From positions 434,001 through 498,000 of the forward strand of contig NZ_JAHKQF010000002.1 in NCBI RefSeq assembly GCF_018860965.1: 64,000 nucleotides of DNA, given 5' to 3'. Each line of letters opens with the position of its first letter. Within the stretch, counting starts at the first letter, position 1. This document shows positions 34,615 to 43,356 of this stretch, one piece after another. The translations under genes and the position numbers were made by a program. The stretch is from Alteromonas sp. C1M14. GTDB taxonomy: Bacteria > Pseudomonadota > Gammaproteobacteria > Enterobacterales > Alteromonadaceae. A model generated the notes under the pieces. That model made no database searches. It was not told the DNA's origin and saw only the letters and a list, made by a program, of their open reading frames with translations.

Positions 34615-34664
34615 AACTTTTAATGTTACATAACCCATGCTAACCTCTCGAAACATTAAAAGTT
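34615..34664. promoter_or_regulatory. Two dyad operator boxes between the Rrf2 gene and the flavoprotein gene
   Basis: AACTTTTAATGTT (34615-34627) and its reverse complement AACATTAAAAGTT (34652-34664) each form the imperfect palindrome AACnTTnAAnGTT. The two boxes are 37 bp apart centre to centre, and each is followed by ACATAA. This layout is typical of a regulator controlling itself and the divergent gene. Confidence 0.75.
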
Positions 34665-34680
34665 ACATAAGGAGTATGTT

Positions 34681-35580
34681 ATGCAATATGATGTCGTTAT
34701 TATTGGTGGTAGCTTTGCGGGTTTATCGGCAGCTATGCAGTTAGTCAGAGCCCGACGCACTGTGTTAGTGATTGATGCAAATACACCCAGAAATCGATTT
34801 TCTTCCCACTCCCATGGCGTGTTCGGCCTTGACGGCGAGCGCCCTCAACAAATAAGAACTCGCGCACTCCAACAACTTTTCGCCTACCCTACTTTCACTT
34901 TAATGGAAGGTTTTGTCGAAAAAGTGATACCCGAAGCCTTAGGTTTTTCGGTTAAAACAACTAAGGAAAATGTCACATCACGACGAATGGTTCTAGCAAT
35001 GGGAGTAAAAGACAACTTGCCTTCAATTGAAGGGTTAGCTCAATATTGGGGAAAAAATGTGGTTCACTGCCCTTATTGTCATGGCTATGAATTAAGTGAA
35101 ACAAACCTTGGTGTATTGGCAACCTCAGACATGTCCTTTCACCAAGCAGCAATGTTGCCTGACTGGGGCGCAACGACCCTATTCACTCAACATAAATTTA
35201 AGCCAGATAGAGAACTGGAAAGGGTTTTAAAACTACGAGGCGTAAAAATAGAAGACGCCGAAATCGTGAAGGTTTTAGGTAACCAACAGCAACTTGAACA
35301 TGTGGCGTTAAGTGACGGTAGAACGCTCTCTTTAGGGGGTCTTTATATTATTCCGCAAATACAAGTGTTAAACCCTATTGTTAGCGATTTATCATTAACC
35401 CTAACTTCCTCCCCTTTAGGTCAAATTGTAGAGGTCGATCCATTAAAAGAAAGTGCTATCAAAGGAGTCTTTGTTGCTGGGGATATGTCCAACCCAATGC
35501 AAAATGGCACCTTAGCGGCAGCGTCAGGTACGTTAGCAGGAATCGGCGTTCATCGTTCCTTAATTTTTAACAACCATTAG
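34681..35580 (+). CDS. Thioredoxin-reductase-like FAD/NAD(P)H flavoprotein
   Basis: The 299-residue protein has an FAD Rossmann motif (VVIIGGSFAGLSAAMQL), a redox CPYCHGYE active-site pair (CxxC, around residues 136-139) and a C-terminal FAD motif GVFVAGDMSNP. The second (NADPH) Rossmann glycine motif is weak: TNLGVLATSDMSFHQAAML replaces GGGxS. It may therefore be a thioredoxin-reductase-like enzyme that does not use NADPH in the usual way. AAGGAG lies 6 nt before the ATG. Divergent Rrf2 control suggests a thiol-stress role. Confidence 0.85.
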   Translation: MQYDVVIIGGSFAGLSAAMQLVRARRTVLVIDANTPRNRFSSHSHGVFGLDGERPQQIRTRALQQLFAYPTFTLMEGFVEKVIPEALGFSVKTTKENVTSRRMVLAMGVKDNLPSIEGLAQYWGKNVVHCPYCHGYELSETNLGVLATSDMSFHQAAMLPDWGATTLFTQHKFKPDRELERVLKLRGVKIEDAEIVKVLGNQQQLEHVALSDGRTLSLGGLYIIPQIQVLNPIVSDLSLTLTSSPLGQIVEVDPLKESAIKGVFVAGDMSNPMQNGTLAAASGTLAGIGVHRSLIFNNH

Positions 35581-35838
35581 CCCCGTTAAACACAGCAAAT
35601 ATATAAAAACGGCCTTGTATCTCGATTACAGCATCAGCTTCTATGGATAACATACTGAATTTTATGTGGTAAAACACATTGATTATAAAGTAAGCTACAG
35701 CTATAAAGAGGAACAGAGGTAGTGAACGCGGCGCCAGCCCGTGATTTCCGAAGGTTTACTCAATAATAGGGTAGATTTGTAACTCACCCGCAAATCTATC
35801 GATAAACAGCTAAATGGGTGTTATACGGAAATTTAAAA

Positions 35839-36318
35839 ATGAAAAAAAAATATGCGTCTTTGATGGTAGCTGCAAGCTGTGTGCAGATGCTATCTTTAGC
35901 ACCAGAAGCACACGCTGCCGATCTTATTACTGCTGAAGATCCCTATGAAATCTTAAACATTGCAAAAGGATTTGGCAGTGCTAATTTAAAGAAAGATTCG
36001 TCGGGTGATCCTATGATCACTGGAAGAATCGATGGTAATAAATATGGAATATTTTTTTATGGCTGTAGCGACGGCAGAAACTGTGACGAAATACAGTTTG
36101 TTGCTGCCTGGAGCGGAGTTGATGCCTCCCTATCTGACGTCAATGAATACAATAGACTAAGAAAATTTGGAAAAGCTTATTTAGATAGCGATGGCGATCC
36201 AAATTTAGACATGATCATTAACATGGATTATGGGATCACCGTCGAAACGTTAGAAGATAACTTCGATTGGTGGACCAAGATCATTAAGACCTTTGAAACA
36301 GAAGTTTTAAAAATATAG
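35839..36318 (+). CDS. Secreted YbjN-domain protein
   Basis: The 159-residue protein starts at ATG 35839 with a signal peptide (MKKKYASLMVAASCVQM ... AHA). The mature part follows the YbjN pattern: EDPYEILNIAKGFGSANLKK, GRIDGNKYGIFFYGC, IQFVAAWSG, and a C-terminal DNFDWWTKIIKTF. YbjN proteins are type III secretion chaperone-like in fold and occur as exported sensors of envelope state; the function is not defined. A longer in-frame start at 35818 lacks a signal peptide and is less likely. Confidence 0.75.
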   Translation: MKKKYASLMVAASCVQMLSLAPEAHAADLITAEDPYEILNIAKGFGSANLKKDSSGDPMITGRIDGNKYGIFFYGCSDGRNCDEIQFVAAWSGVDASLSDVNEYNRLRKFGKAYLDSDGDPNLDMIINMDYGITVETLEDNFDWWTKIIKTFETEVLKI

Positions 36319-36354
36319 TCTGATAAATTCATCAAATGGTATTTATTGTCTTTT

Positions 36355-36382
36355 GCAGTGGGTGAAATGCAAAACCCACTGC
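36355..36382 (+). terminator. Possible terminator after the YbjN gene
   Basis: GCAGTGGGT (36355-36363) pairs perfectly with ACCCACTGC (36374-36382). There is no strong T run after it, so intrinsic termination is doubtful; a role in mRNA stability is possible. Confidence 0.35.
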
Positions 36383-36541
36383 ATATGTGTTTGCTACATC
36401 TATGATCTATAATCGTCCTTACCTACCTGTAATTTTTTACCCCCAGTGTGTATAGCAATTCCCATCAACCCACTTCTTATTAGCTATTGGTAAAATTTAC
36501 CTGTCCAAACGTTCAGTTTGCTTATATATTTGCCCACCACA

Positions 36542-36557
36542 ACGCCCGTACGGGCGT
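36542..36557. repeat. Perfect 16-bp palindrome upstream of the nuclease gene
   Basis: ACGCCCGTACGGGCGT is self-complementary and its flanks (CA...TG) extend it slightly. It lies about 40 bp before the nuclease start and has no T run, so it could be an operator or part of a terminator. Confidence 0.4.
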
Positions 36558-36598
36558 GTTGAGTTTGTCGTTAATGCCCCAATCAGGACTTATAATCA

Positions 36599-37363
36599 AT
36601 GAAAGCTTGCCTGCTTTTTCTTTCTCTTAGTTGTGTTAGTGCCAACGTATTTGCTGATATACGAAGTGTACACTGCCCTTTAACCTGCCCTAGTTTATCC
36701 ATTAAAAATAATGACGTGGTGTTCAACCATACCTATGCAATTAGCAACGACGCCACAACCAAGTTTGCAGATTGGGTTGCCTATAAAGTCAGTGTTTTAA
36801 ATTTTGGCGACTCACCGGGACGAGACTGGGGAAATGATCCCTTGATTGACGACAACGAAAGTCTTGAAGAAGACGATTATAAAGGGGCATACAGTCAGTT
36901 ACATGTGGATAGGGGCCACCTCGCCCCTCTTGCTAGTTTTGCCGGCAATAAGCATTGGCGAGAGTTAAATTATCTTTCGAATATCACGCCGCAAAAATCA
37001 GCCTTGAATCAAGGCGCATGGGCCGATTTAGAAGAAGCAGTAAGACACGCGGTAAGCTTTAGAAAGCCTCTGTATGTTATTACTGGCACCCTTTATGGGA
37101 AAAACGAGCCTGGGTTACCCGGCGCAGACGAAAGCCATCAAATACCGTCGGGTTATTTTAAGGTGGTCTATGATCTTAAAGGCAATGCGGCTAGTTTTTT
37201 GTTTGACCAAGACCTACCCCGTGCGGCAAATTATTGCGATTCTCTAGTCAAAAACCGGGATATGAATAACGCAGTAGGCTTTACCATGCCCGACTTTGTG
37301 GATGCGAAAAGCATCGTTCAGCTAGTGGGTTGTGATTACACAACTGGCAAATTATCGAGCTAG
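36599..37363 (+). CDS. Secreted DNA/RNA non-specific endonuclease
   Basis: The 254-residue protein has a signal peptide (MKACLLFLSLSCVSANVFA) and the DNA/RNA non-specific endonuclease (NUC) domain. The catalytic DRGHLAP is at residues 102-108, and YLSNITPQ provides the later Asn that holds the metal. It should act in the periplasm or outside the cell, degrading nucleic acids for nutrition or biofilm turnover. Cysteine pairs near the N-terminus (HCPLTCP) and C-terminus suggest disulfides. Its 3' end overlaps the convergent MliC gene by 12 bp. Confidence 0.92.
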   Translation: MKACLLFLSLSCVSANVFADIRSVHCPLTCPSLSIKNNDVVFNHTYAISNDATTKFADWVAYKVSVLNFGDSPGRDWGNDPLIDDNESLEEDDYKGAYSQLHVDRGHLAPLASFAGNKHWRELNYLSNITPQKSALNQGAWADLEEAVRHAVSFRKPLYVITGTLYGKNEPGLPGADESHQIPSGYFKVVYDLKGNAASFLFDQDLPRAANYCDSLVKNRDMNNAVGFTMPDFVDAKSIVQLVGCDYTTGKLSS

Positions 37364-37672
37364 ACAGTCAATTGCAGCCATACGCCCAATCGTTAGCGTT
37401 ATTTTATCCCCTTTACCCCGCAGTGTTGTCGGTCCATTGGTATAATAAAAGCCAGATGCTGCTGGTTGCTGGGTCAAGGTTATTTCTTCGTTAGCACGCT
37501 TTACGATGGCAATGTCCCTATCAATATAATAGGCCACGCTAAGTGATTGTCCTCTTTCACAGTCAAATTCTACCTGTTTAATGGCAGCTGAACCGACTTC
37601 TTCGGTGGCCTTTTGGTTTGCACACCCATTTAAGGCGGCAACAAAAACTAGCATCAGTAACGGTTTTAGCAT
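37352..37672 (-). CDS. MliC-family lipoprotein, lysozyme inhibitor
   Basis: The 106-residue protein starts at ATG 37672 (AAGGAA precedes it by a few bases) with a lipoprotein signal peptide ending LNGC. The mature domain matches MliC (membrane-bound inhibitor of C-type lysozyme): FDCERGQSLSVAYYID, AIVKRANEEITL, RGKGDKITLTIG. It should bind and inhibit host or environmental lysozyme from the outer membrane. It is convergent with the nuclease gene. Confidence 0.87.
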   Translation of the reverse strand: MLKPLLMLVFVAALNGCANQKATEEVGSAAIKQVEFDCERGQSLSVAYYIDRDIAIVKRANEEITLTQQPAASGFYYTNGPTTLRGKGDKITLTIGRMAAIDCLAR

Positions 37673-37747
37673 CGTTATTCCTTTTTTAGCCTTGCCGTCT
37701 TGCAAAGCGACTTTCATTTGTTCGCAAATAGGCCGGGGATAATGCTT

Positions 37748-38218
37748 TCAATCCGCTGCCATAGCAGCTTGATATAACAAATCCCATTCCTGTTTTTCCA
37801 CTGGCATAATAGATAATCGATTACCTTTTTTCACTAACGGTAAGTCCGTTATGCTAGGCAAGGCTTTAATAACCGATAACGGCAAGATATCAGGACATTT
37901 TTCAACAAAGGTAACATCCACACAATACCACCGTGGATTATCTTCTGTGGACTTGGGGTCATAATAGTGACTTTCAGGGTTAAACTGTGTTGGGTCCGCA
38001 TAAGCCTCACGGCTTACCCTAGCCACACCAGCTATGCCTACATGCTTGCAACTAGAATGGTAAATGAAAACCTTATCCCCTTGTTTTACCTTATCTCGCA
38101 AGAAGTTACGTGCTTGATAATTTCTAACGCCGTCCCAAGGTTCCGTTTTATTTGGCCGACCTGCCAAATCGTCAATGCCAAATGTATCTGGCTCCGACTT
38201 AAACAACCAATAGCCCAT
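37748..38218 (-). CDS. EVE-domain protein
   Basis: The 156-residue protein is a single EVE domain: it begins MGYWLFKSEPDTFGIDDL and includes WDGVRNYQARNFLRD, VFIYHSSC and VARVSREAY, as in human THYN1 and bacterial YlmH-neighbour homologues. EVE is a PUA-like fold thought to read modified bases in DNA or RNA. It appears to be core rather than part of the island. It lies 75 bp from the MliC gene on the same strand, with no visible operon logic. Confidence 0.9.
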   Translation of the reverse strand: MGYWLFKSEPDTFGIDDLAGRPNKTEPWDGVRNYQARNFLRDKVKQGDKVFIYHSSCKHVGIAGVARVSREAYADPTQFNPESHYYDPKSTEDNPRWYCVDVTFVEKCPDILPLSVIKALPSITDLPLVKKGNRLSIMPVEKQEWDLLYQAAMAAD

Positions 38219-38364
38219 TAAATATCCTCCGCTTTGTTACCGAAAGAATACCACACCCTCGCAAGCTGACAGTGCATTTACCATCTTTACACTTTACTGA
38301 CACGCAGCGGAACATAGGTTGCTCTATATTTATTGCCATTAGGGCGAAAACACGGGAGTTAATT

Positions 38365-38817
38365 ATGGAAATTTCACAATTTAATGGTTTAATGCAAGCC
38401 AACACGATGGGAGGGGTTAACAGTGCTCAATCACAGCCACCGCCTCCCCCACCAAAGCAAGCTGATGAATTATCAGATTACATGGCAGACTCTGGCGATG
38501 ATGAAGATGTAAAGGCCTTTATGGAAAGCATCATGGATATGGAGTCATCTGGCGAATTTGATGCTGAAACACTAGCGGCTACCGCCCCTTCTTCAATGCA
38601 ATCTTTCGCTGCCGACAACGGCATTAATTTGACTGATTTTTTCCAGCAAAAACATGAGCAACATGTCTCTAGAGGTGGCCCGCAAGGCAATATGCCCCCG
38701 CCGCCTGCAGCAAACAGTCAAACACTGGCCTATTCATCAACAGAACAACTCGGTTCTGCGTCAGGCAGTCTGATGGATAAACTCACTTCCAGTGTTGGCA
38801 TCAGTACGTCTGCTTAA
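38365..38817 (+). CDS. Hypothetical proline-rich protein
   Basis: The 150-residue protein starts MEISQFNGLMQANTMGG and carries a PPPPPP run, acidic helices (DDEDVKAFMESIMDMES) and a low-complexity Ser/Gly-rich end. There is no signal peptide or membrane segment. CGGGAG lies 6 nt before the ATG. I do not recognise it. The codon use and its strong ribosome site support translation. Confidence 0.65.
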   Translation: MEISQFNGLMQANTMGGVNSAQSQPPPPPPKQADELSDYMADSGDDEDVKAFMESIMDMESSGEFDAETLAATAPSSMQSFAADNGINLTDFFQQKHEQHVSRGGPQGNMPPPPAANSQTLAYSSTEQLGSASGSLMDKLTSSVGISTSA

Positions 38818-38859
38818 TTTTTTGCCTCCCCAACTGGCAATTCCAAGCAGACAACCGGC

Positions 38860-38888
38860 AAAAGCGTGCCTTTTAAGACACGCTTTTT
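38860..38888 (+). terminator. Intrinsic terminator after the proline-rich gene
   Basis: The stem AGCGTG/CACGCT (38863-38868 with 3879-84 of the same thousand, i.e. 38879-38884) is flanked by A and T runs. It separates the small gene from ygiQ. Confidence 0.7.
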
Positions 38889-38960
38889 CTGTATTTAACT
38901 ATCTTGTCCTTTCCTGAAACTGTTATAATCCCCCCTTTACTTCGTTGTCGGTTGAATTAC

Positions 38961-41153
38961 ATGCAAGCTACCATTAAGGCAGATCGTGGCCTTTTCTCAT
39001 ATCCTAAGTACTGGGCGCATTGCTATGGTGCGGCGCCGTTTCTGCCCATGTCTAAAGCAGAAATGGACGAGCTGGGTTGGGACAGCTGCGATGTGATCCT
39101 CGTAACCGGTGACGCCTATGTGGATCACCCTAGTTTTGGCATGGCTGTGGTGGGACGGGTTCTTGAAGCCCATGGTTTTCGCGTGGGGATTATTTCCCAA
39201 CCCGATTGGACCAGCAAAGACGACTTTATGAAGTTGGGGCGCCCGAATCTTTACTTCGGCGTTACTGCCGGCAACATGGATTCTATGATAAACCGCTACA
39301 CAGCGGATAAAAAAATTCGTCATGACGATGCCTATACACCGGACAACATTGGCGGTAAACGGCCAGATCGTGCCGTTACCGTATACTCCCAGCGCTGCCG
39401 CGAAGCTTTTAAAGGCGTGCCGGTGATTGTAGGCGGTATTGAGGCAAGCTTGCGCCGTATTGCCCATTATGACTACTGGTCAGAAAAGGTTCGCCGTTCG
39501 GTATTGTTTGACAGTAAAGCCGATATGTTGTTTTTCGGCAACGCTGAACGCCCCTTAGTGGAAGTGACTCATCGTATGGCCGCAGGCGAAGCCATCGATG
39601 ATATTCGCGATGTGCGTGGTACAGCCATCATTGTGAAAACGCCACTCCCCGAATGGCAAGGCGTGGATTCCACATCGTTAGATCGGCCCGGCAAAATTGA
39701 TGCTATCCCCTCACCTTATCAGGAGATCCCTGATTGTGACAAAGACGCCGAGAACGCCACTTCACCGACAGCAACCGAAGCGCAACCCATCGTTATTCAG
39801 CCTGCAGAACGCAGAAAACCCTGGGAAAAGGTATATGTGAAGCTACCGGCCTATGAAGTGGTGCGGGATAACAAAACCTTGTATGCCCATACGTCCCGTA
39901 TTCTGCACCAAGAAACCAATCCCGGCTGTGCCCGCGCGCTATTGCAACGCCATGGTGACAGACACATCTGGATCAATCCGCCAGCCATGCCCTTAGAAAC
40001 CGAAGAAATGGACGCGGTGTTTGATTTGCCATACCAGCGGGTGCCTCACCCTGTCTATGGTGATGCAAAAATTCCGGCCTACGAGATGATTCGGTTTTCC
40101 ATTAACATTATGCGTGGATGCTACGGTGGGTGTACCTTCTGTTCCATTACCGAGCATGAAGGCCGTATTATTCAAAGCCGCTCGGAAGATTCGATTATTC
40201 GTGAAATAGAGCAAATACGTGATACGGTGCCTGGGTTTACTGGGGTCATATCTGATCTTGGTGGTCCTACTGCGAATATGTATCGGCTACGCTGTAAAAG
40301 TCCGAAAGCAGAGGCCACCTGTCGTCGACCTTCTTGTGTCTATCCCAGCATTTGTGCCCACATGGACACGGATCATAAACCCACTATCGATTTATATCGT
40401 CGCGCCCGTAATCTTCCAGGCATTAAGAAAGTGCTTATTGCCTCTGGCGTACGTTATGACCTAGCGGTTGAAGATCCTGAATACGTAAAAGAATTGGCAC
40501 TACATCATACTGGCGGTTATTTAAAAATAGCCCCAGAGCACACCGAAGATGGCCCATTAAGCAAAATGATGAAGCCAGGGATGGGCAGCTATTATCAATT
40601 TAAAGAACTGTTTGATAAATATTCCCAAGAAGCTGGTAAAAAGCAGTATCTTATCCCTTACTTTATTGCCTCTCATCCGGGTACCACCGATGAAGATATG
40701 CTGAGTCTCGCTATCTGGCTTAAAGAAAACCGTTTTAAACTGGATCAAGTACAGAATTTTTATCCTTCTCCCATGGCAACGGCCACAACCATGTATCATA
40801 CCGAGGTAAACTCTTTGCGTAAGGTAACGAAAGGCAGTGAGCATGTACCTTCTGCCAAAGGAGAAATTCACCGTCGCCTACATAAAGCGATGTTGCGCTA
40901 CCATGATCCTAAGAATTTCGCCCAGATACGCCAGGCTCTGGTTAAGATGGGACGAGAAGATTTAATTGGCCGAGGCCCACAACACTTAGTGCCACCTGAA
41001 TCGGCCCAAGAAAAGCGCCAAAAAGCACAAAAAGGACGGCGGGGCGAACGGGCGCTGACCAAACACACAGGATTACCACCTAAAGGCTTTAAAGAGCGTA
41101 AAACAAGAACCCCTAAGGCCAACCACAAAAATGTTGGTAAACAACCTAGGTAG
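38961..41153 (+). CDS. ygiQ: YgiQ-family radical SAM protein
   Basis: The 730-residue protein matches E. coli YgiQ along its length: [20 protein letters not shown], then [20 protein letters not shown], a B12-binding-like N-terminal region (GVIASL-type), and the radical SAM cluster [11 protein letters not shown] (CxxxCxxC). A C-terminal tail is rich in Lys and Arg. ATG 38961 ([13 protein letters not shown]) matches E. coli YgiQ; the longer frame starting at 38904 needs a TTG start. The enzyme is iron-sulfur dependent and its substrate is unknown. Confidence 0.94.
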   Translation: MQATIKADRGLFSYPKYWAHCYGAAPFLPMSKAEMDELGWDSCDVILVTGDAYVDHPSFGMAVVGRVLEAHGFRVGIISQPDWTSKDDFMKLGRPNLYFGVTAGNMDSMINRYTADKKIRHDDAYTPDNIGGKRPDRAVTVYSQRCREAFKGVPVIVGGIEASLRRIAHYDYWSEKVRRSVLFDSKADMLFFGNAERPLVEVTHRMAAGEAIDDIRDVRGTAIIVKTPLPEWQGVDSTSLDRPGKIDAIPSPYQEIPDCDKDAENATSPTATEAQPIVIQPAERRKPWEKVYVKLPAYEVVRDNKTLYAHTSRILHQETNPGCARALLQRHGDRHIWINPPAMPLETEEMDAVFDLPYQRVPHPVYGDAKIPAYEMIRFSINIMRGCYGGCTFCSITEHEGRIIQSRSEDSIIREIEQIRDTVPGFTGVISDLGGPTANMYRLRCKSPKAEATCRRPSCVYPSICAHMDTDHKPTIDLYRRARNLPGIKKVLIASGVRYDLAVEDPEYVKELALHHTGGYLKIAPEHTEDGPLSKMMKPGMGSYYQFKELFDKYSQEAGKKQYLIPYFIASHPGTTDEDMLSLAIWLKENRFKLDQVQNFYPSPMATATTMYHTEVNSLRKVTKGSEHVPSAKGEIHRRLHKAMLRYHDPKNFAQIRQALVKMGREDLIGRGPQHLVPPESAQEKRQKAQKGRRGERALTKHTGLPPKGFKERKTRTPKANHKNVGKQPR

Positions 41154-41175
41154 TGTTTTACGGCCTAACAAGCAT

Positions 41176-41207
41176 AAAAAAGGGGCAGTATCACTGCCCC
41201 TTTTTTT
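41176..41207. terminator. Bidirectional intrinsic terminator
   Basis: AAAAAGGGGCAGT and ACTGCCCCTTTTT form a perfect 13-bp stem around an ATC loop, with A and T runs on the two sides, between the convergent ygiQ and PepSY genes. Confidence 0.93.
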
Positions 41208-41226
41208 ATGCTCTATGGTTACCGCC

Positions 41227-42636
41227 TTACCGCTGCCGTTTTAATAAGGTGTGACCTCGCCACATCACCCACCCTGCAAATCCTAACAGCAGTAGATTAA
41301 TTTGCAGTGCAGGTAAGTTAAAGGCATCACTACCGTGATAAAGGGTATAACAAGCCAATAGTGCTATTACAGAAACACCAGATAACTGCTGCCAACGCGG
41401 TTTTGTCATTGTCGGCAGCGTCATCGCACAAATACAACACAAGGCAAGCAATAGCCAAAAAACGGCTACCAGCGGTAACGTGGTGAATAAATCCACTATC
41501 GCGGTGATGGCAAGTGCAGCGATACTCCCCCACACCGTGGCCGCCCAAAGTCGACTCAACACAGGCGGGTTTGCTTTTTTAGCCAACCAAATTTCCACAC
41601 CAGAAATACACAACACAGTCAGCATTATTCCCAACACAAAATATAGCAGTTTGCTGGGGATACCGGCAAAGTCACCAAAATGTAACCTATACATGGCGTA
41701 CACGGCCTGCTTTCCCCAATTGCCATTTTCGTACCCCGCCGTGCCTAAATAATTACCCTTAGTATCAAATCGATAATTTTCTGAGTAGATTAATTTGCCG
41801 GGTACTTTGGCGAATATCTCAATAAACTGATCTGACGAATTCACCTCATGAACAGCTAAAAATATAGGCTGGTGATCCGGAGCCAATGTCGCCATCTGGT
41901 CAACGGCTTTTTTGATATCAGGTACATCAATGGTTTGTTCTAGCACCGGGTCTGGCGTAAAAATCTGCGCGGTGGCGGCATCACGGTCGCCATCAAAGTA
42001 CAGTTGCGACACCAAGGTTAGTAACACGCCAGCCATACCAAAGTATGCACCTGTTACGCCTATAATAAGATGAAATGGCGCAGCCCAAAGCCCAATACGA
42101 TTATGCAAATCAGTCTGTGCTTGCTGGCCGCTACCTTTACGGCGTAATTTAAACGCGTCTTTACTGATCCGTTTGTGGGCGATGATCCCGGTAATCACCA
42201 AGCCACAAATCATCGCACCCAATGCCCCCACTAAAATCATTCCCCAACTGGCAGGCAAATTTAAATAAAGGTGTAAATCAACGAGCATGTTGGTGAACTT
42301 GACGTTCTCTTCGTCGATTAAATTGCCTTCTTGATCAGCGAAATACGCAGCATGATCGTTTTCCACCACTAAACGCGGGATCCCCGACGTAGGAAACACC
42401 ACATAGAAATGGTCGGTTTCTTGAGGGTGAGCGGCCATGAATTGGCCCATGGCCCTTTCCACCACGTCAGGCGATACATCCTGCATCTCGGTGATTTCTG
42501 GCTGTTCCCATCGCTCAAACTCTTGATAAAACACCGCTAGCGTGCCTGACAGACACACCAGATACAAACCAACACTCAGAAAAACGCCAATCCAAGTATG
42601 CCCGTTCAACGCGTTTTGTTTTGTTATTTTATCCAC
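41227..42636 (-). CDS. PepSY-associated transmembrane protein
   Basis: The 469-residue protein has a transmembrane helix near the N-terminus (IGVFLSVGLYLVCLSGTLAVF), two further central helices, a periplasmic PepSY region (around residues 230-330) and several C-terminal helices. The layout matches the PepSY_TM/PiuB family, which reduces or processes iron-siderophores at the inner membrane. It is co-transcribed with the small membrane protein upstream (10 bp gap). An iron-related role is inferred from the family. No TonB receptor is adjacent. Confidence 0.85.
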   Translation of the reverse strand: MDKITKQNALNGHTWIGVFLSVGLYLVCLSGTLAVFYQEFERWEQPEITEMQDVSPDVVERAMGQFMAAHPQETDHFYVVFPTSGIPRLVVENDHAAYFADQEGNLIDEENVKFTNMLVDLHLYLNLPASWGMILVGALGAMICGLVITGIIAHKRISKDAFKLRRKGSGQQAQTDLHNRIGLWAAPFHLIIGVTGAYFGMAGVLLTLVSQLYFDGDRDAATAQIFTPDPVLEQTIDVPDIKKAVDQMATLAPDHQPIFLAVHEVNSSDQFIEIFAKVPGKLIYSENYRFDTKGNYLGTAGYENGNWGKQAVYAMYRLHFGDFAGIPSKLLYFVLGIMLTVLCISGVEIWLAKKANPPVLSRLWAATVWGSIAALAITAIVDLFTTLPLVAVFWLLLALCCICAMTLPTMTKPRWQQLSGVSVIALLACYTLYHGSDAFNLPALQINLLLLGFAGWVMWRGHTLLKRQR

Positions 42637-42646
42637 GTATTACTTC

Positions 42647-43192
42647 CTAAAATGCCGGTAAAAAAAGAAGACAGAGTGCGCATACCGCGATTACAACAAG
42701 ATTTAATGCCACGGCTTTGGGTTTACTTTTTACTGCGAAGTAATGGTAAAGCAATCCTCCCCAAACCAATGGAATAAGAATGATGCAAGTGGCTAATTGG
42801 CCTTGGATGGTAAAGGGCAGTCGTAAGCTAACCGTTAAGCTCAACAGAACGCTAGTGATCATCAATAATACGAGGCTAACACCGTAATGACCTAAATGGC
42901 TGAGCACCCGTTGACGACTAAAATCAACAGGCCTTGGTGTCGGCATTTGATTTGGCCCTCGCAGCAATACTTGATTTTGTAGGATGAATGGCCACACCAA
43001 CACGCCCGGTATGCAAAGGCCGTAAACCACGCCAAACTCCCACCCTTGAGAGACAGACCAAAGACACACAGAGACAAGAAAAGCGCCAACACCTCCCCAC
43101 AGGAAGCCCAACGACTGTACCTTCCAACTTTGATAGAACAAGCCAAGGCTTAGCAAAGTACCTGCCAGGGCAATACAAACTGTCATTATCAT
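42647..43192 (-). CDS. Hypothetical inner-membrane protein, probable partner of the PepSY protein
   Basis: The 181-residue protein is almost all hydrophobic, with about six predicted transmembrane helices (starting TVCIALAGTLLSLGLFY) and no recognised motif. It precedes the PepSY gene by 10 bp in the same operon. The upstream 43200-43310 stretch contains an AT-rich Fur-like sequence (rc AAATGAAAATGAATAG), but I would not call it a Fur box. Confidence 0.7.
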   Translation of the reverse strand: MIMTVCIALAGTLLSLGLFYQSWKVQSLGFLWGGVGAFLVSVCLWSVSQGWEFGVVYGLCIPGVLVWPFILQNQVLLRGPNQMPTPRPVDFSRQRVLSHLGHYGVSLVLLMITSVLLSLTVSLRLPFTIQGQLATCIILIPLVWGGLLYHYFAVKSKPKAVALNLVVIAVCALCLLFLPAF

Positions 43193-43319
43193 TTACGGCT
43201 ACTCATTCCAACGTGACCATCTTTTTTAGATCGCCAACCGATTTTTGAGCGCCTTATACTACTAAGCTTCAACGAAGATGTAAAAGCTATTCATTTTCAT
43301 TTGTAACTACAAAGGGAAA

Positions 43320-43351
43320 TTTTGGTGCCTGAGGAACATCAGGCACCAAAA
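43320..43351 (-). terminator. Terminator of the RND efflux operon
   Basis: TTTTGGTGCCTGA and TCAGGCACCAAAA make a perfect 13-bp stem 6 bp beyond the RND permease stop. The T run on the minus strand is short, so termination may be partial. Confidence 0.75.
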
Positions 43352-43356
43352 AACAA

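Noticed and set aside
43200..43310. Fur box before the PepSY operon
   Set aside because: The AAATGAAAATGAATAG stretch matches the consensus only weakly and is not a clear palindrome.
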